Assembly: GCA_016584305.1 (NCBI GenBank)
Contig: JACEEZ010001805.1
Span: 209,501 to 273,500 of the forward strand
Reading direction: 5' to 3'
Length of the DNA: 64,000 bases
Source of the DNA: Chionoecetes opilio
Lineage: Eukaryota; Arthropoda; Malacostraca; Decapoda; Majidae
The notes beneath the pieces are model-generated. The model saw only the letters and a program-made list of their open reading frames with translations. It searched no databases and had not been told where the DNA came from. Numbering within the stretch: the stretch's first letter is position 1; each line of letters begins with the position of its first letter. This document shows, in pieces, positions 45,721 through 57,174 of this stretch. The position numbers and the translations under genes are program-made.

Positions 45721-47350
45721 ACGAATCAAATAAACGATAATCAGACTATTTATCCGGCAACACAGTGGCTGAAGTGGTAATTATTTTCTAAAAGATAGAA
45801 AAAAAGATGACCGTTGTGCACACATAAAAACGTCAGCCAACTATTTCTTGGACATGAAGTTTAAAGTAAAATGTTTTCAGCTCAAGTTTAAAGTACAGTT
45901 TGTTTGTTTTTTGGTGGGAGTGTCTTGCTTTTTTTCACCCCAGTATAAGCTTTCACAACCGCGATGGGCAGAGTTAAGCATTACATTTCTGTGACCAGTT
46001 ACACCACCACTCAGCGTGCTACTAAAACCCTCTTGATCCCCATCTGTTCCTCCGCCCTCCCTCCCCATCAGGGTGAAGGGGATCCGCGACAGGTGAAGGT
46101 ACGGAGGGCGGGGCGGCTTTGAGGCTCCGCTCATAACAAAACACCCTCCACTATAGCTACCCGCAATCTTCAGAAAAAACCAATAAGTAGCAACAATTGT
46201 AACCCGCTACCAGTCATACAGCGTTCCACTGACGTTCATTCACTCTTTACTCTCCTCACACCCTCCACTACTGCCTCCCTCCCTCCATTTTTGTCTTTCT
46301 GCCACAGGATGGTATTTTCAATGATACACAAGGTTCATAAATGTTCTCGTTCTTCTTTCATGCGTTTGAAAATGACGTCACAGCCTGACTCAAAAACTGT
46401 TGAAGGAAGAGGCTGCAGGCCCCGAGGCACGCCGCTGTGGGCTCGGCGGCACCGACCACTGGTCGGGCAGCCTCAAGTTTTTCCCACGAGATAAGAATTA
46501 ATATATCAGAGTAAAGTAACTTCCAATTGCTATCTTTTGGAATACGAAGGTAACTTCCACCGCACTGGTGATTTGTACTGTTTTTAAGCTTTGTTGTGAT
46601 AAACCATGTTTGGGCTATTTTGTGTCCCTGTAGTCAGACGAAACACTTGGATCTTACAAGGAACAGCGGGTGTCGAGGCGCGGGTGTGGGAGGCAGCGAG
46701 CATAGGCCCTTTCAGCAGCCTGCCGCGCGGCGCTGACAACCCACTCGTGCTTCACCGATAACGATGAAGTCATAAAACCAAGAGCGTGTTTTTTATTCGC
46801 TGTCCCATAAAAACGGGGAACGAGACCAGTTTTGTTTTGTTTCCTGCACATGTCTAATTAGAAAGTGTGGGAATGAGCATCACAGCATATTTTCACTCAA
46901 ATAATTTCATATTAATAATACAAAGTAAGCCCAAGTTGGTCTGAGTAAATTGGACAAGTAAAAACAAAACATTATAACAATATTGTTTAGGTTTTAACCA
47001 GGCTAAGGGTGAGTGGCCGTCATCACAATGACTTCAGTGCATCATTTCCACCGCCGGGGTCTTCCCTTCGGCCACTGTTCCCCGCTGGCCCTTCATGCTC
47101 GCGGGTTCCTCCTCCCCCCTCCCATCCCCTGCCAGTCACATCACCACTAACATTTCCTTTTGCTGTGCTTGAATGCGTCAGCCATGCTAATTACCCCTCC
47201 TCAGTGCAAGTCTCTGGTCAGCTAAACTAAACAATTCGGTAAATTTGATTATACGTCACGAAGCTCTGAAGAGAGAAACGGCGCGATAAAAACTTGGCCT
47301 CGAGCATCTATCATAATAATTCTAGGTCTGCCACCGCTCTTCAGGAGGTC
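45721..47350. other. No recognised gene
   Basis: Several short frames (for example 45877-46134 minus, 46291-46494 plus, 46654-46851 minus) without recognisable domains or exon context. Confidence 0.4.
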
Positions 47351-48073
47351 TAAGGCCCATACCGAGAGTCAAGGCGGTAGAGCGACGAACGGCGAGGTAC
47401 CGACGAGCGGCAGAACCTTCAAATCGTTACCGAGAGTGGACAAGAAAGCAGGGTTGGTTGAGGTCTCACGCGGCGGTGTATTGGTACCAGTGTTGCTTCA
47501 AACTGCGTTGCCAGAGTACGACTATAAATAGTCTATAATGCGAATTTGCCCGTATACTCATCAAAAACATCAACAGAAACGTTGCGATCGGCTATGAAGT
47601 TGGTGAAATATATATTTTATGAAGTTAATTAACAGTAGAGGCGTGTATACGTAAGTTTCTCTTACCGCTCATGTGAACATGTGCGGTAAGAAAAACGTGC
47701 TGGCGGGTTCTGGCAGCGACCTTGATGATGGCGGCAGGCTCAAGCAATACCCACCCCGCTACCCTGAACCTCCTGCATTATTGTCACTAAAATAACTTAT
47801 TGCCGCATATGTAATACCTAATAATCTTATACTTATACTTAAATACATATTGGAAAGAATATTGTTAACATATCTCTTAATCCCTCCAGATTAGGAATGT
47901 AATAAAAATTCATCGAAGGTTGAGCGAAGACACGGGTGTACCCATGTCTTCAACCTTGACCGCCAACCTTCCTCGCTGCTCTTTCCTTCCAAAACAAACC
48001 CCTTATATGGTAAGCGAAGGTCTGCCGTTCGTCGTTCGTCGCTCTACCGCCTTGACTCTCGGTACGGGCCTAA
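47351..48073. mobile_element. Harbinger-like MITE with TAA target duplication
   Basis: The element 47354-48070 begins GGCCCATACCGAGAGTCAAG and ends with the complement (CTTGACTCTCGGTACGGGCC). The arms match for about 45 bp through GGCGGTAGAGCGACGAACG. TAA flanks both sides (47351-47353, 48071-48073), the target length of PIF/Harbinger elements. The sub-terminal region shares motifs with the element at 16036-17482. No transposase. Confidence 0.85.
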
Positions 48074-48890
48074 ATGTTACCTGAAACTATTGTATGAGAA
48101 CCCCTGGGCGAAACTGCTTCTTATTAAATGTATTGATGGTTCCAGCTGATGTGTAGCAAATGTACATAGAATGCAAGTGGTTACTGGCGTTGAGTTACTG
48201 GCGTAAAAGAGTTACTGGCGTTGAATCCTCGTCAATACTAGAGTTCAGAAGCATCAAGGAGCCCGGCCAAGTGTGAGAACCATGTTCGAAGCGCAAATCC
48301 TGGGGAGGTGTTAGGACGTAGTGAGTCATATTCCAGCCGCTGTTATGGCAACTCTGAGTGACCTGTGAAGGCGTCAGCACTGCCATTGGAGTCAGGAGGA
48401 AACACTAAGAATGCAGGCAGGTGTAAAAACAATTAAGCCAGGCATGCCGCAGTTAAGTCATAATTGGTTGTGATTAGAGACTGCTTGATGACGCTGCTGA
48501 AGGAGTGGTGGACGGCGCTTGGCGGTGGCTGGAGGGGGGGGGGGGGCGAGGAGGTGCAGAGAGGGGCTGGGTGTGAGTGTCGATTGTCGAGGCATCAGGG
48601 AACTCCGTAGTGTAAAAGCCGCGGTCACACGAGCACTTTTTCCGGCAATATTCAGCCGGCAATATTCAGCCAAGGCAATTTCTTGCCGATATTTGGTCAC
48701 ACGGAATTTCATAGAGCTAGCCGACTTTGGAAAAATAGGGATAAATAGGGAGAAAATGGTTCACAAATAGGGTGGTGAATGTTTGGAATGGATTCATGTG
48801 TATGTAGGCGTCAGTGAGCAACAATAAGTTGGTCCAGTTCAGTATCCCCTAAAAAGGTAGACAGCCAACAAAGAAAATAGGGAAACCATC
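48074..48890. other. No recognised gene; G run and short TGGTCACACG repeats
   Basis: A G run at 48533-48546 creates shadow frames. GGTCACACG recurs at 48621 and 48693 around CCGGCAATATTCAGC repeats. GTTACTGGCG repeats at 48180-48222. Confidence 0.45.
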
Positions 48891-48892
48891 CG

Positions 48893-49180
48893 GGCACATG
48901 GGCACATAGGTCTAAATAGTGCACCAGTAAACATCAATGGACAGATGCTTTTGGATTTTACAGAAAAGGCCAATCTAAAAATTAAGAATTGGGAGTTAGA
49001 AGATCCAGTGACGTGGAGAGATAGAGGAGCAGAATCAGCAATAAATTTCATAATAGTAAACACAGAAATAGAGAAAAGTAAGTGCACGATATGGAAGAAC
49101 GAGGAGATAGATATTTCGGACCACATCATGATAGGAGAGTCGTGTGGAAAGATAGGTCGAAAGTGCAAGTTGCGAAGACA
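48893..49180 (+). pseudogene. LINE endonuclease C-terminal part
   Basis: The frame ending at 49208 reads MLLDFTEKANLKIKNW, then TWRDRG, SAINFIIVN and ISDHIMI. These correspond to the Leu-rich, TW, S-x-ID/IN-x-VN and SDH conserved blocks of LINE apurinic endonucleases; the SDH His is present. The N-terminal half with the metal-binding residues is missing. Confidence 0.75.
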
Positions 49181-49639
49181 GAGTGGAGGACTAAATGGAG
49201 GATACTAGATGCTGATTGGAAGAGTACAGCCAAAAAACTTGATGAGAAGTTGAGTAGAGAAACTGAGAAGGGTAATAGAACTATGGAAGCGTGGGAGCAG
49301 GACGTTAAAACGGTAATGATGCAGGAGGCAAAAAATACTATAGGAGTGAAGAAATACAAGACAGGAGGAACAACTAGACTAAAAGGATGGTGGGATAAAG
49401 AGGTAGAACAAGCATTAAGAAACAGGAAAAATGAAAATAGAAGGCAGAGAAAATTAAGGAAATTGATAGAAAAAGAAGGAGAACAATATAGACAAGAATG
49501 GGAGAGAGCATGGGCTCAATATAAGAATGCGAAAAAAGTAGCACAGATATTAATTAGTAAAAAGATAGCTACATGGGAGGAACAGCAGGCAAAGAAACTA
49601 AACAGTTTACCTCGAGGAGAGAGGGAAAAGGAAGGATAG
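49082..49639 (+). pseudogene. LINE ORF2 linker between endonuclease and RT
   Basis: 185-residue open frame, Lys/Glu/Arg-rich and helical in appearance (WKSTAKKLDEKLS, ARQ/KR clusters). It starts in a shifted frame over the SDH block and overlaps the RT frame for about 67 bp. In this family the linker holds no catalytic residue. Confidence 0.7.
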
Positions 49640-50895
49640 AAAAGATTAAAGAGAAACTCGGTGGACGAGAGATGAACCAGAAAGTTAAACTGAAAACAGA
49701 GGGAAGAGATACAGAGAAGGAGGATGAAATAAAATCAGTAATAGAAGGGTACTGGAGTAAAGTAATTAGAAAGAACATGGTAGTAGAGGGAATGGAAAAC
49801 ATTATGATTTACAGTGACAAGAGAGAAATGGAGGAAACAGTAATTGAGCTTAGTGAGGTAGAAAAGGTACTGAAAGCTTTGAAGAACGGCAAAGCTGCAG
49901 GGACAGATGGGCTCATAGGGGAGTTTGTTAAATATGGAGGAGAAATGGTAAAACAGGCAATATATAACATATGTGACACAGTGCTGGAGCAAGGCTGCGT
50001 ACCACAGGACTGGAAAAAGAGCAGAGTGACCCTAATTCACAAAGGAGGAGGAAAAGATAAGGAGGACATAGCCAATTATAGGCCCATAGCCGTTATGAAC
50101 ATACTAGCCAAGGTTTTTGGAATGATTATTAATGAGAAATTGAAATTGTGGATAGAGGAAAACAAGATGTTAGGAGAGGAGCAAAGTGGGTTCAGGAAAG
50201 GCAGAGGTGGAATGGAAAATATATTTACACTAAAAGAAATTATTGAAAGAAACAAGCACCAGAAGAAAGATCTTTACTTAGTATTTATAGATATTGAAAA
50301 GGCGTACGACACAGTAAATAGAGGAAAGTTAATAAGATTACTGAGACACATTGGAGCAGATACAAAGGTGGTGGACGTAATAAACAGCATGTATGAAGGG
50401 AACGAAGTGAAATTTACCCTAGGTGACATTACAACTGGCTGGATGGAAAATAATATAGGAGTTAGACAAGGATGTGGTCATGTCCCAACATTCTTTAACC
50501 TGTATTTAGAGGAACTGATCGTGAGAATCAGGAAGTCAAGTAAAGGAGTAACAATTGGAGGAGAAAAGTTAGGATGCCTGGCCTATGCTGATGATGTAGT
50601 ACTGATGGCAGAAAGTAAGGATGAAATGGAGGAAATTTTACACATAACAAAAACATACGGAATGGAATGGGACCTGAAGTTTAGTGAAAGGAGATGTAAA
50701 GTCATGGAGTTTAACAGTGAAGATAGGAGTCAGTGGGTGCTTCAGAATAATGTCCTAGAAGTAGTAGAAAAGTATATATACCTAGGAATGGAAGTAAACA
50801 AGGAAGGGACAGGCGGTGAAAAGCAGAGGAAACTTAATGAAGGCAAGGCAAGGAGGATGACAGGCATGATTATAAATGGTGGTAACAGTCATTAA
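49573..50895 (+). CDS. LINE reverse transcriptase domain (440-residue open frame)
   Basis: RT blocks in order: KNGKAAGTDGL (residues about 108-118), VTLIHKGGGKDK and NYRPIAVMN (about 150-175), GFRKGRG, VFIDIEKAYDTV (about 237-248, first catalytic Asp), a GVRQGCGHVPTFFN block (about 297-310), and AYADDVVLMAE (337-347, the YADD catalytic centre). The GCGHVP stretch departs from the usual GCPLSP/GCGLSP consensus. All catalytic Asp residues are present, but the open frame is cut off from the rest of ORF2 by frameshifts, so the element is unlikely to be active. It would reverse-transcribe element RNA at a nicked target. Confidence 0.85.
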   Translation: MGGTAGKETKQFTSRREGKGRIEKIKEKLGGREMNQKVKLKTEGRDTEKEDEIKSVIEGYWSKVIRKNMVVEGMENIMIYSDKREMEETVIELSEVEKVLKALKNGKAAGTDGLIGEFVKYGGEMVKQAIYNICDTVLEQGCVPQDWKKSRVTLIHKGGGKDKEDIANYRPIAVMNILAKVFGMIINEKLKLWIEENKMLGEEQSGFRKGRGGMENIFTLKEIIERNKHQKKDLYLVFIDIEKAYDTVNRGKLIRLLRHIGADTKVVDVINSMYEGNEVKFTLGDITTGWMENNIGVRQGCGHVPTFFNLYLEELIVRIRKSSKGVTIGGEKLGCLAYADDVVLMAESKDEMEEILHITKTYGMEWDLKFSERRCKVMEFNSEDRSQWVLQNNVLEVVEKYIYLGMEVNKEGTGGEKQRKLNEGKARRMTGMIINGGNSH

Positions 50896-51756
50896 TAAAT
50901 ATGAGGTAGGCGGGAGTTTATGGAAGGGGGTGGCTGTACCCCATTGCCTGTATGGGTCAGAAGTGACTCAGTACAGGGAAGGAGACATCATGCACTTGGA
51001 AAAGACTCAGAACATAGTAGGCAGATGGGGACTAGGAGCTTGTAGGAGCACTGCCGTAGAGGCCATAAGGGGAGACATGGGATGGAGCACCTTCAGGGAA
51101 AGGATAATTAAAGGAAAACTGGTGTTCCATAAGAAAATTGAAAGACTTAGTGATGATAGATGGGCAAAGAAAATATCCCAGGAAAATAGATCAAGTTCCA
51201 CCTGGAAGAAGGAACTAGAGAGATGGAAAAGGAGAGAAACTGTGGGAGAGGAATGGAACAGGATGGAGATAATAGATATCAAAAAGAAAATTGAGAATAA
51301 TGGGCTAGTTAAATGGCAGAAGGAATGGCCAGGAAATCAACGTTGCAGTGGTACAGGTGGAAACAGAAACCAGAGGGGGTGACCTGGCATGTAGGAGACT
51401 GGGGTAGTAAGTTACTCTATAAAGCAAGAACAGGCACCTTGGAAGTCAACGGAAGGAACAGGGAACTGGAGAACCAGAATTGTAGCTGCAGGGTAGGAGA
51501 GAAAGAAACTGTAGAACATATCATTGTGGAATGCAACAAGTATAGGAGTCAGAGGGAAAAGCTTATAGCGTCAATAGTAATAGTCCTAGGCAGAGAGGAG
51601 TGGGACAGGAGACTAGAGCAGAAAGACGGGGCCCTGTGTACGGTGTTAGGACTGTATGGGGACAGAAAGGAAACTGAAAATATTGTAAACCTCACCAAAG
51701 TGTTCCTAACGCAGTGTTGGGAGATCAGACACAAAATAGACAATGAATTAGGATGA
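50876..51756 (+). pseudogene. LINE C-terminal region after RT, two overlapping frames
   Basis: 50876-51382 and 51313-51756 are open in different frames and overlap. The first carries LYGSEVTQYREGD and a QNIVGRWGLGA segment, typical of the region after RT. The second has the cysteine cluster CSCRVGEKETVEHIIVECNK (C-x-C...H...C), a putative CCHC-like nucleic-acid-binding motif of LINE ORF2 ends. Stop at 51756 is followed by a 150-nt 3' region and a GAA tail. Confidence 0.75.
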
Positions 51757-51905
51757 TAATCAAAGGATTGAAACTGATCAAAATGTCTTTCCCAGGTAAA
51801 ATAAACAGGGGAAGAGTTAACAAGTCTTGTTAACGAAGGAGAAGTGGAAGAGGACCTATGAAGCGATACTAAGCGACTAAGGTCACAAGAAGAAGAAGAA
51901 GAAGA

Positions 51906-52795
51906 TCCCTAACTCATGAAATCTTCCTAAGTGTTATTATATCCTTCAAAATGAAAAAAATGATACAAGGATTCACAACATGTAACTGGTCTTCCACTAG
52001 TAAAACGGGAAGTAGCTTACAAGTCTTGTTAACGATAGAGACAGTGGAAGGGCATAAACATAAGTCGATAATACAAGTTGAGAACGAAGAGATTTCGAAA
52101 TCTTTCAAGCCGAAAACACCAAACATGTTTCAAACCAAAATGCTACGCACATTCTTTAGCCAATGTTCGTTGCACCCGTGGAATTTCTTCTGAGCTAGAT
52201 TTAGCGGATAAAAAGTGTCATCCTTGTGAGGGGTTTCGGGTTCAGACGGCCCACAAACCCAACATGTGTTCACTCTCCGCAAGTACGCCAAATGACGGAT
52301 GTTTCTGGTAAATCGCCGGAGGAAAAGGACATCCTGAGCCGCGGCTTTCCTACGATGGCCCACAACCGAGAGTCCCGGTAACGCATCCCCAACGCACGGA
52401 TGGAATGAAACGGAACGGTCTTCTTAAATCGAGCCCAAGTCCACCAGAGTGAATGGTCCGTTTAGCGGGATTGTGCGCTTGTCTCTTCTTTGGCTGAGGC
52501 TTCGGCCAACACTGAAGGGTGCCGTTGATAAGGCTAATACCCAAAAACACCACGGATCGGATCATCCGAACTGTTTCCTGTTCAACTGTCGTCTCAAGTG
52601 CTGGGGACGAGCGAAAGTCTACTCTAAAAGTGCCGCTATATATATCACAGATCAGAACTGGTAACATTAGTAAAAATGAAGAAAATCTGATTAATAAAAT
52701 GAAGAAACACTAAAAGCATTAGATGTAAAATTTACCGACACACACGACCGATGCTGAAGGAGCCCCGCGCACAACGCACACACACACACACACGA
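51906..52795. other. No recognised gene; open frames on both strands
   Basis: 51951-52311 and 52449-52664 (plus) and 52130-52363 and 52350-52667 (minus) are open. None carries a domain I recognise, and the sequence is GC-richer than its surroundings. A CA run sits at 52780-52792. Confidence 0.35.
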
Positions 52796-53056
52796 TGCCA
52801 CCGCCACGATGGTCCAGTGGATAGAGCGTTAGCGCATCCATTCTGTGTTAGCCGGTTCGAATCCTCGTTCGCACACCGGGGATTGTCATGCACAAATTAG
52901 GTGGTTACTGTCCCCATTTGTAAATAAGATGGGGTGTGTCGTGTGTGAGGTCCAGCATTCCTCAGAGATCAGTCATAATGATCTACCAAGCTCGCTCCAG
53001 GAGGTGAAACTGGCAGATCGCGATCTTGCTCGCATGAACAAAGACATGGGTGAATA
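52796..53056 (+). repeat. tRNA-derived SINE, plus-strand copy
   Basis: A box TGGTCCAGTGG at 52810-52820 and B box GGTTCGAATCC at 52854-52864 match RNA polymerase III consensus with tRNA spacing. The tRNA-like head is followed by a non-tRNA body (GGTTACTGTCCCC, GATGGGGTGTGT, GATCTACCAAG blocks) also found at 41305-41575 and by a CA tail. It is not a functional tRNA because the acceptor side does not pair and the body continues. Confidence 0.85.
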
Positions 53057-53082
53057 ACACACACAACACACACACACACACA

Positions 53083-53131
<49 letters not shown>

Positions 53132-53150
53132 TACATACACACACACACAT
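53057..53150. repeat. (CA)n microsatellite, SINE tail
   Basis: CA array interrupted by ACC and ATACATAC steps. It directly follows the SINE body. The Cys/Val frames on the minus strand are artefacts. Confidence 0.95.
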
Positions 53151-53264
53151 ACCCCCCACCCTCCCCCACACACACCCTTGTACATTGTCCTTCCATAACC
53201 ACTGCTCTGCATGTCTTGACATCCTTCGTTATCACAAGATTCCACAAAACGTTTTCACAATAAA

Positions 53265-53645
53265 TTTATTGTCCAAGCGAGCGAAGCGAGCTTGGACACC
53301 TATTTCAGCAGAATTCATTCTTTGGTACTAATAGATTGGTGAATCTGTCATATAGGCTTGTAAAATGTTTACTCCGCGAATGGGGGCAAGGTCTAGAGTG
53401 CATATTGGCTTGTAAAATGTTTACTCTGCGAATGGTGGCAAGGTCTAGAGTGCATATAGGCTTGTAAAATGTTTACGTTACGTTAAAAAGTAAAGAAAAT
53501 CAAAGAAGGGGATGGTGAGGTTAGGTGGGGTAGGCAGGTTGTAATAGAAGTATTTTAGGGAGGGTATTTAAAAAGTTGACTTTAGCCTGTGCGAGCTTGG
53601 ACATGTTCCACATCTTTAAGGTGGACGTCTATTTCCTAGTAATTC
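53265..53645 (+). repeat. GAGCGAAGCGAGCTTGGAC-type repeat, copy 1
   Basis: Starts with a palindromic GTCCAAGCGAGCGAAGCGAG block (53271) and continues with CACCTATTTCAGCAG, CATATAGGCTTGTAAAATG and TTTACTCCGCGAATGG blocks. The 53-bp unit ATAGGCTTGTAAAATG... occurs 2.3 times in tandem (53351, 53404, 53456). The right end (53577-53640, CTTTAGCCTGTGCGAGCTTGG) recurs at 62222-62290. Confidence 0.8.
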
Positions 53646-54138
53646 TTTCTTCACTACAAACAATTACTATTGACTGTTGTGTGCACGATAATATATCGAT
53701 TATCTTGCACTATTCACGCAGAAAAAATCAAGGCCTCCAGAACTTGTTAGTTACCGGATTTTCCCTCAGATGTGCAATATAATCACAGGCTTGGAAGAAT
53801 ACTCTGTCTTGACGCAGACGAATATTCCAACACAGAATTTGTATTGCCACGGAGTTTACTATGCGACCGTCAGCAAGGGAAGTGCTGTATTTGGTGGGAA
53901 TTATGGATGAGGGCGTGGCACGGAGAGGGAAAATAGAAGTAAACATGCTGCCAGGAGGGAGGGAGGGAGGGACAAAGTGCCAAAAGGGAGTGGAGTTGTT
54001 GGGAAGGGTGAGGTGTAGGAGGGAAGGCAGGAGAATGAGAGGAGGGAGAAGGGAGCGAATCTACCTAACGCTCACCTGGAATCAATCACACACCTGGACA
54101 GACTCTCTGAACACCTACCTGATGACAGACAGACTACA
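53646..54138. other. No recognised gene
   Basis: Mixed sequence, with a GGAGGGAGGGAGGGA stretch near 53955. No supportable gene. Confidence 0.4.
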
Positions 54139-54790
54139 ATGAATAGTCTTGGACTATTCTTTAAGAAAAACCTGAACTGTAAATTTCACATCTCACCAAT
54201 TGCTAAATCAGCTTCTAATAAGTTTGGTGTCCTGTGGCGTCTGCGTTCATTTTTTTCTCCCTCCCAGTTGCTTGCTCTGTACAAAGGCCTTCTCCGCCCA
54301 TGTATGGAGTATGCCTCTCATGATTGGGGGGATGCACTTATACAGCTCTCCTAAACAGGGTTGAGTCAAAAGCTTTTCATTTCATGAACTCTACTCCTTT
54401 AACTGACTGTCTTCAATCTCCAAATCACAGTCATAATGTTGCTTCTCTTGCTATCTTCTACTGTTATTTTCATGGTCACTGCTCTTCTGAACTTGCCAAC
54501 TGCATGCCTCATCCCCTTCTGTGGCTTCGCTACAAAAGACTTTCTACTAATTATCATCCCTATTCTGTCAATCTCACTAATGCATGAATTAACCAGTATC
54601 TTTCATCCCTTTCACTGGTAAACTCTGGATCTCTTTTCTGTTTCTAATTTTCCATCTTTCTACGATTTTTTTTTCTTCAAAAGAGGAGTGTCAAGACACC
54701 TCCCGGACTAAATTGGCCCACCCCCTTTCTGCAATCTCTTACTGTCTTCTATATAGGGACTAGCGGCTTAAGCGGGATTTTTGCTACTTT
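54139..54790 (+). mobile_element. 5'-truncated LINE, C-terminal RT fragment
   Basis: 54139-54354 reads SASNKFGVLWRLRSFFSP, then LLALYKGLLRPCMEYASH, a region after the RT core. A frame change leads to 54345-54587 with NRVESKAFHFMNSTPLTD, HNVASLAIFYCYFHG and SSELANCM, and then a KRSVKTPPGL-like end near 54690. Several stops follow. Family placement: jockey-like, by eye. Confidence 0.75.
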
Positions 54791-55685
54791 TTTTTTTAAT
54801 TGGCCATTCCTTTAAGAGTTCGAAAAAAAGACACAATGCATTTCTCATGCTCTTCGGCAGCTGTTAAAACTAAAAGCATTGGTTGTCATTGTTTTTTAGT
54901 GTATTTTAATCTCTATATTATCCACCTCTCTTTCCTGCTCTCAGGCTATCTTGCCTGGACCCCTTTCCTGCAGGTAAGAGCAGGTCCCCGCCCGTGTGGC
55001 CACACACAGCACGTATAAGGATAAAAAGTCTTTACAAACCACCCCGTCACCGAGACTCCGGCTGGTGGTCTGGCTGTGTGGAGCAGAACATGTCATCTTC
55101 CCAAACATAATTAGATATGTCAAATACCGGTCCTCACACCAAGGACACCAAGGCAAATATTATGGTGGGTGGGTCCTTTCGGTCACCCAAGACCCACCGC
55201 CACACAATCATATTCGTAACACTGCATAACATGTGATTTGTGACCACTAATTCAGTGATAACGAGATACCAGTAAGAAATTTTGTGTTTTTTCAAAATCT
55301 CCATCAATGCAATCATAGTCTTTATTTATCATTCCCTGAGATATGCTATGGCGGCAGAGGACGGCAAGGCGAGTGGCAGCGCTCGCAGGCTCTCAGTAAT
55401 GACTGGCAAACAATCACAGACCAATCCAAAAAGTGCGCCGATGGTGCAGGCCAAGTCAACTTGATCTAAAGTACTCGCAACATTTCAAAAGCTTAAAGTA
55501 ATCGTCCAGACTATTTCATCATTCCTGATTTAATGCAGTCAAAATATAGCCATGATCGAGTATATCAACAATATATTGTCACTTTTTGCATCCAGTCACC
55601 CGTTTTTAAATTATCCACATTCAAAATCTGTAAATTTCCCGAGCTCTCAAAACACAACTGAATAATTCAGTTGTGTTTTCTGTAA
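54791..55685. other. No recognised gene
   Basis: Overlapping short frames on both strands without motifs. Contains a short T run near 54790. Confidence 0.4.
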
Positions 55686-55687
55686 CA

Positions 55688-55775
55688 TCAGGGCTGCGTT
55701 TGAGAAGAAGAATTTGAGCGGCTTGCGCCGTTCAGGTTTCTGTACCCCTCTATCAAACGCTTTTGGGCGCCTCGC
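55688..55775. repeat. Hairpin repeat GCGTTTGAGA type, copy 1
   Basis: GCGTTTGAGAAGAAGAATTT and the later ATCAAACGC face each other around GAGCGGCTTGCGCCGTTC. A related, tighter palindrome is at 58750-58808. Confidence 0.55.
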
Positions 55776-56006
55776 AGTGGTATGTAAACAAATCCCCGCC
55801 GTTACCATGGAAACGACGACGCCACAGCTCAGACTGTGGGCTTTTGACCTCACCATTTTCCTCTACTGCCCTCTATCTGCCCACGCACAGTACGGAAGTG
55901 TAATGGCGTACGCTGTAGCTACCTGACGACTATTTGATTATTGTTGTAATGGTAATTGTCGCTGAGAGAGGTGAAATGCTAGGAATCTCGGGCACCGTCA
56001 ACCAAC

Positions 56007-56240
56007 TACCGTCAATAACACTATAGTCGCCACTGCACTTTTGTCGCCAGGCGCTAAATATTACTAATTTTAGCATCACTATAGACTTGTATGTGCCACT
56101 GAAGACAGGTACATAATATAAACTGTGCATACCTCTTTAGTGGCACATACAATTATGTATCAGTAGTGATGCTAAAATTCGTAATATATGGCGCCTGACG
56201 ACATATATGTGCAGTGGCGACTATAGTGTTATTGGCGGTA
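56007..56240. mobile_element. MITE with TACCGTCAATAACACTATAG ends
   Basis: Inverted arms of about 100 bp: 56007-56105 pairs with 56140-56240 in reverse complement, including CTATAGTCGCCACTGCAC, CAGGCGC and AATTTTAGCATCACTA blocks. No coding capacity. The ends TA...TA would be compatible with TA target sites. Confidence 0.85.
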
Positions 56241-56264
56241 GGGTGTAGGGATACGTGAACAGGT

Positions 56265-56370
56265 TTATGAAACTGTCGCCAATAGGAATTCTCGCAGAAA
56301 CACCAACTGAGACCTGTCGCCGACGTGGTACACTCGCCGACGCGGAAATGTTTGGTAACAGTTCCACTTG
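56265..56370. repeat. Fragment of the ACTGTCGCCGA family
   Basis: GAAACTGTCGCC, TCGCCGACG and AACAGTTCCACT blocks match the MITE at 38611-38872 in diverged form. Another end is at 56513. Confidence 0.6.
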
Positions 56371-57174
56371 GAATAAATGAAAATGAAGAATAAAGTGTAT
56401 TTCATTGTTGGATACCACCATACCACCTGGTATGTAATCTCTGAATGCAGAAATACTGGTAAAAGCTTATTAAATGTATATATTGTGTACTATAATATCA
56501 AGATCAAGAACTGGAACTGTCGACGAAAATAGGCAGATGAAATGAAAATATGACTGTTAATATGATTTGACTAATGCTTCATGTTCGCTTATAATGTCAG
56601 ATTACTGTGATAAATAATGCTGTTATGTATACGCAGGTTGTTTTCTCCTCTAACTCATAGAGTTATGTACACATTTATATAGCTAACCTGCCGCTTTAGA
56701 GATTCTAAAGGCATATTTTTACAGCAACAGGACATTCTGAAACAGAAGAACTCCCCATTGTTTATATTTTTGTTTTGTCAAACATTATTATTTTCAACTT
56801 AATTAAATTCAATTTACCTAAACTAAATCAATTGCTAAGATAACCTAGCTTTTCTAACTAATGAAATCTGGATTGTTTAGTAGCTGTCTATTAAATTATC
56901 AATCGTATTATCACATATCATTGCTGCCACATATTACACATCTGGAGCTGAAATACCTCCTCCGCCACCCTCGCCCGAGCCCTGTATATGCATCCTAACT
57001 AGTAAAAATATAACCAATAAAATTCCATTCTTACCTAATAACCTAACCTACCCTAACTGGTGGGTGAAGAAGGGGTATTTAAGATTAAGGGGTATACAGT
57101 ATTTCTGTATAATGAAAAGGTATAAATAATTGAAATCACAGCAAAAGAAATGGTAAATATGCATTTTCAACCAA
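56371..57174. other. No recognised gene
   Basis: AT-rich. No open frame of note. Confidence 0.45.

Larger units (their letters stand above)
48893..51905 (+). mobile_element. LINE with partial endonuclease and nearly complete RT
   Basis: Sequence starts inside the endonuclease (a GHIGLN-like segment near 48895; upstream catalytic residues are absent, so it is 5'-truncated), runs through a charged linker, RT and a Cys/His-containing C-terminal region, and ends with a GAA array (51888-51905) as 3' tail. Four or so frame changes separate the pieces (48945-49208, 49082-49639, 49573-50895, 50876-51382, 51313-51756). It is better preserved than the copies at 3.7-9.7 kb. Jockey/CR1-group is my placement; the clade is not settled. 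Confidence 0.85.

Noticed and set aside
52796..52870. A functional tRNA gene
   Set aside because: A and B boxes are present, but the sequence continues into a repeated SINE body and the acceptor arms do not pair.
52969..53331. Cys/Val-rich and His/Thr-rich frames near 53.1 kb
   Set aside because: They translate the CA tract and the SINE body.
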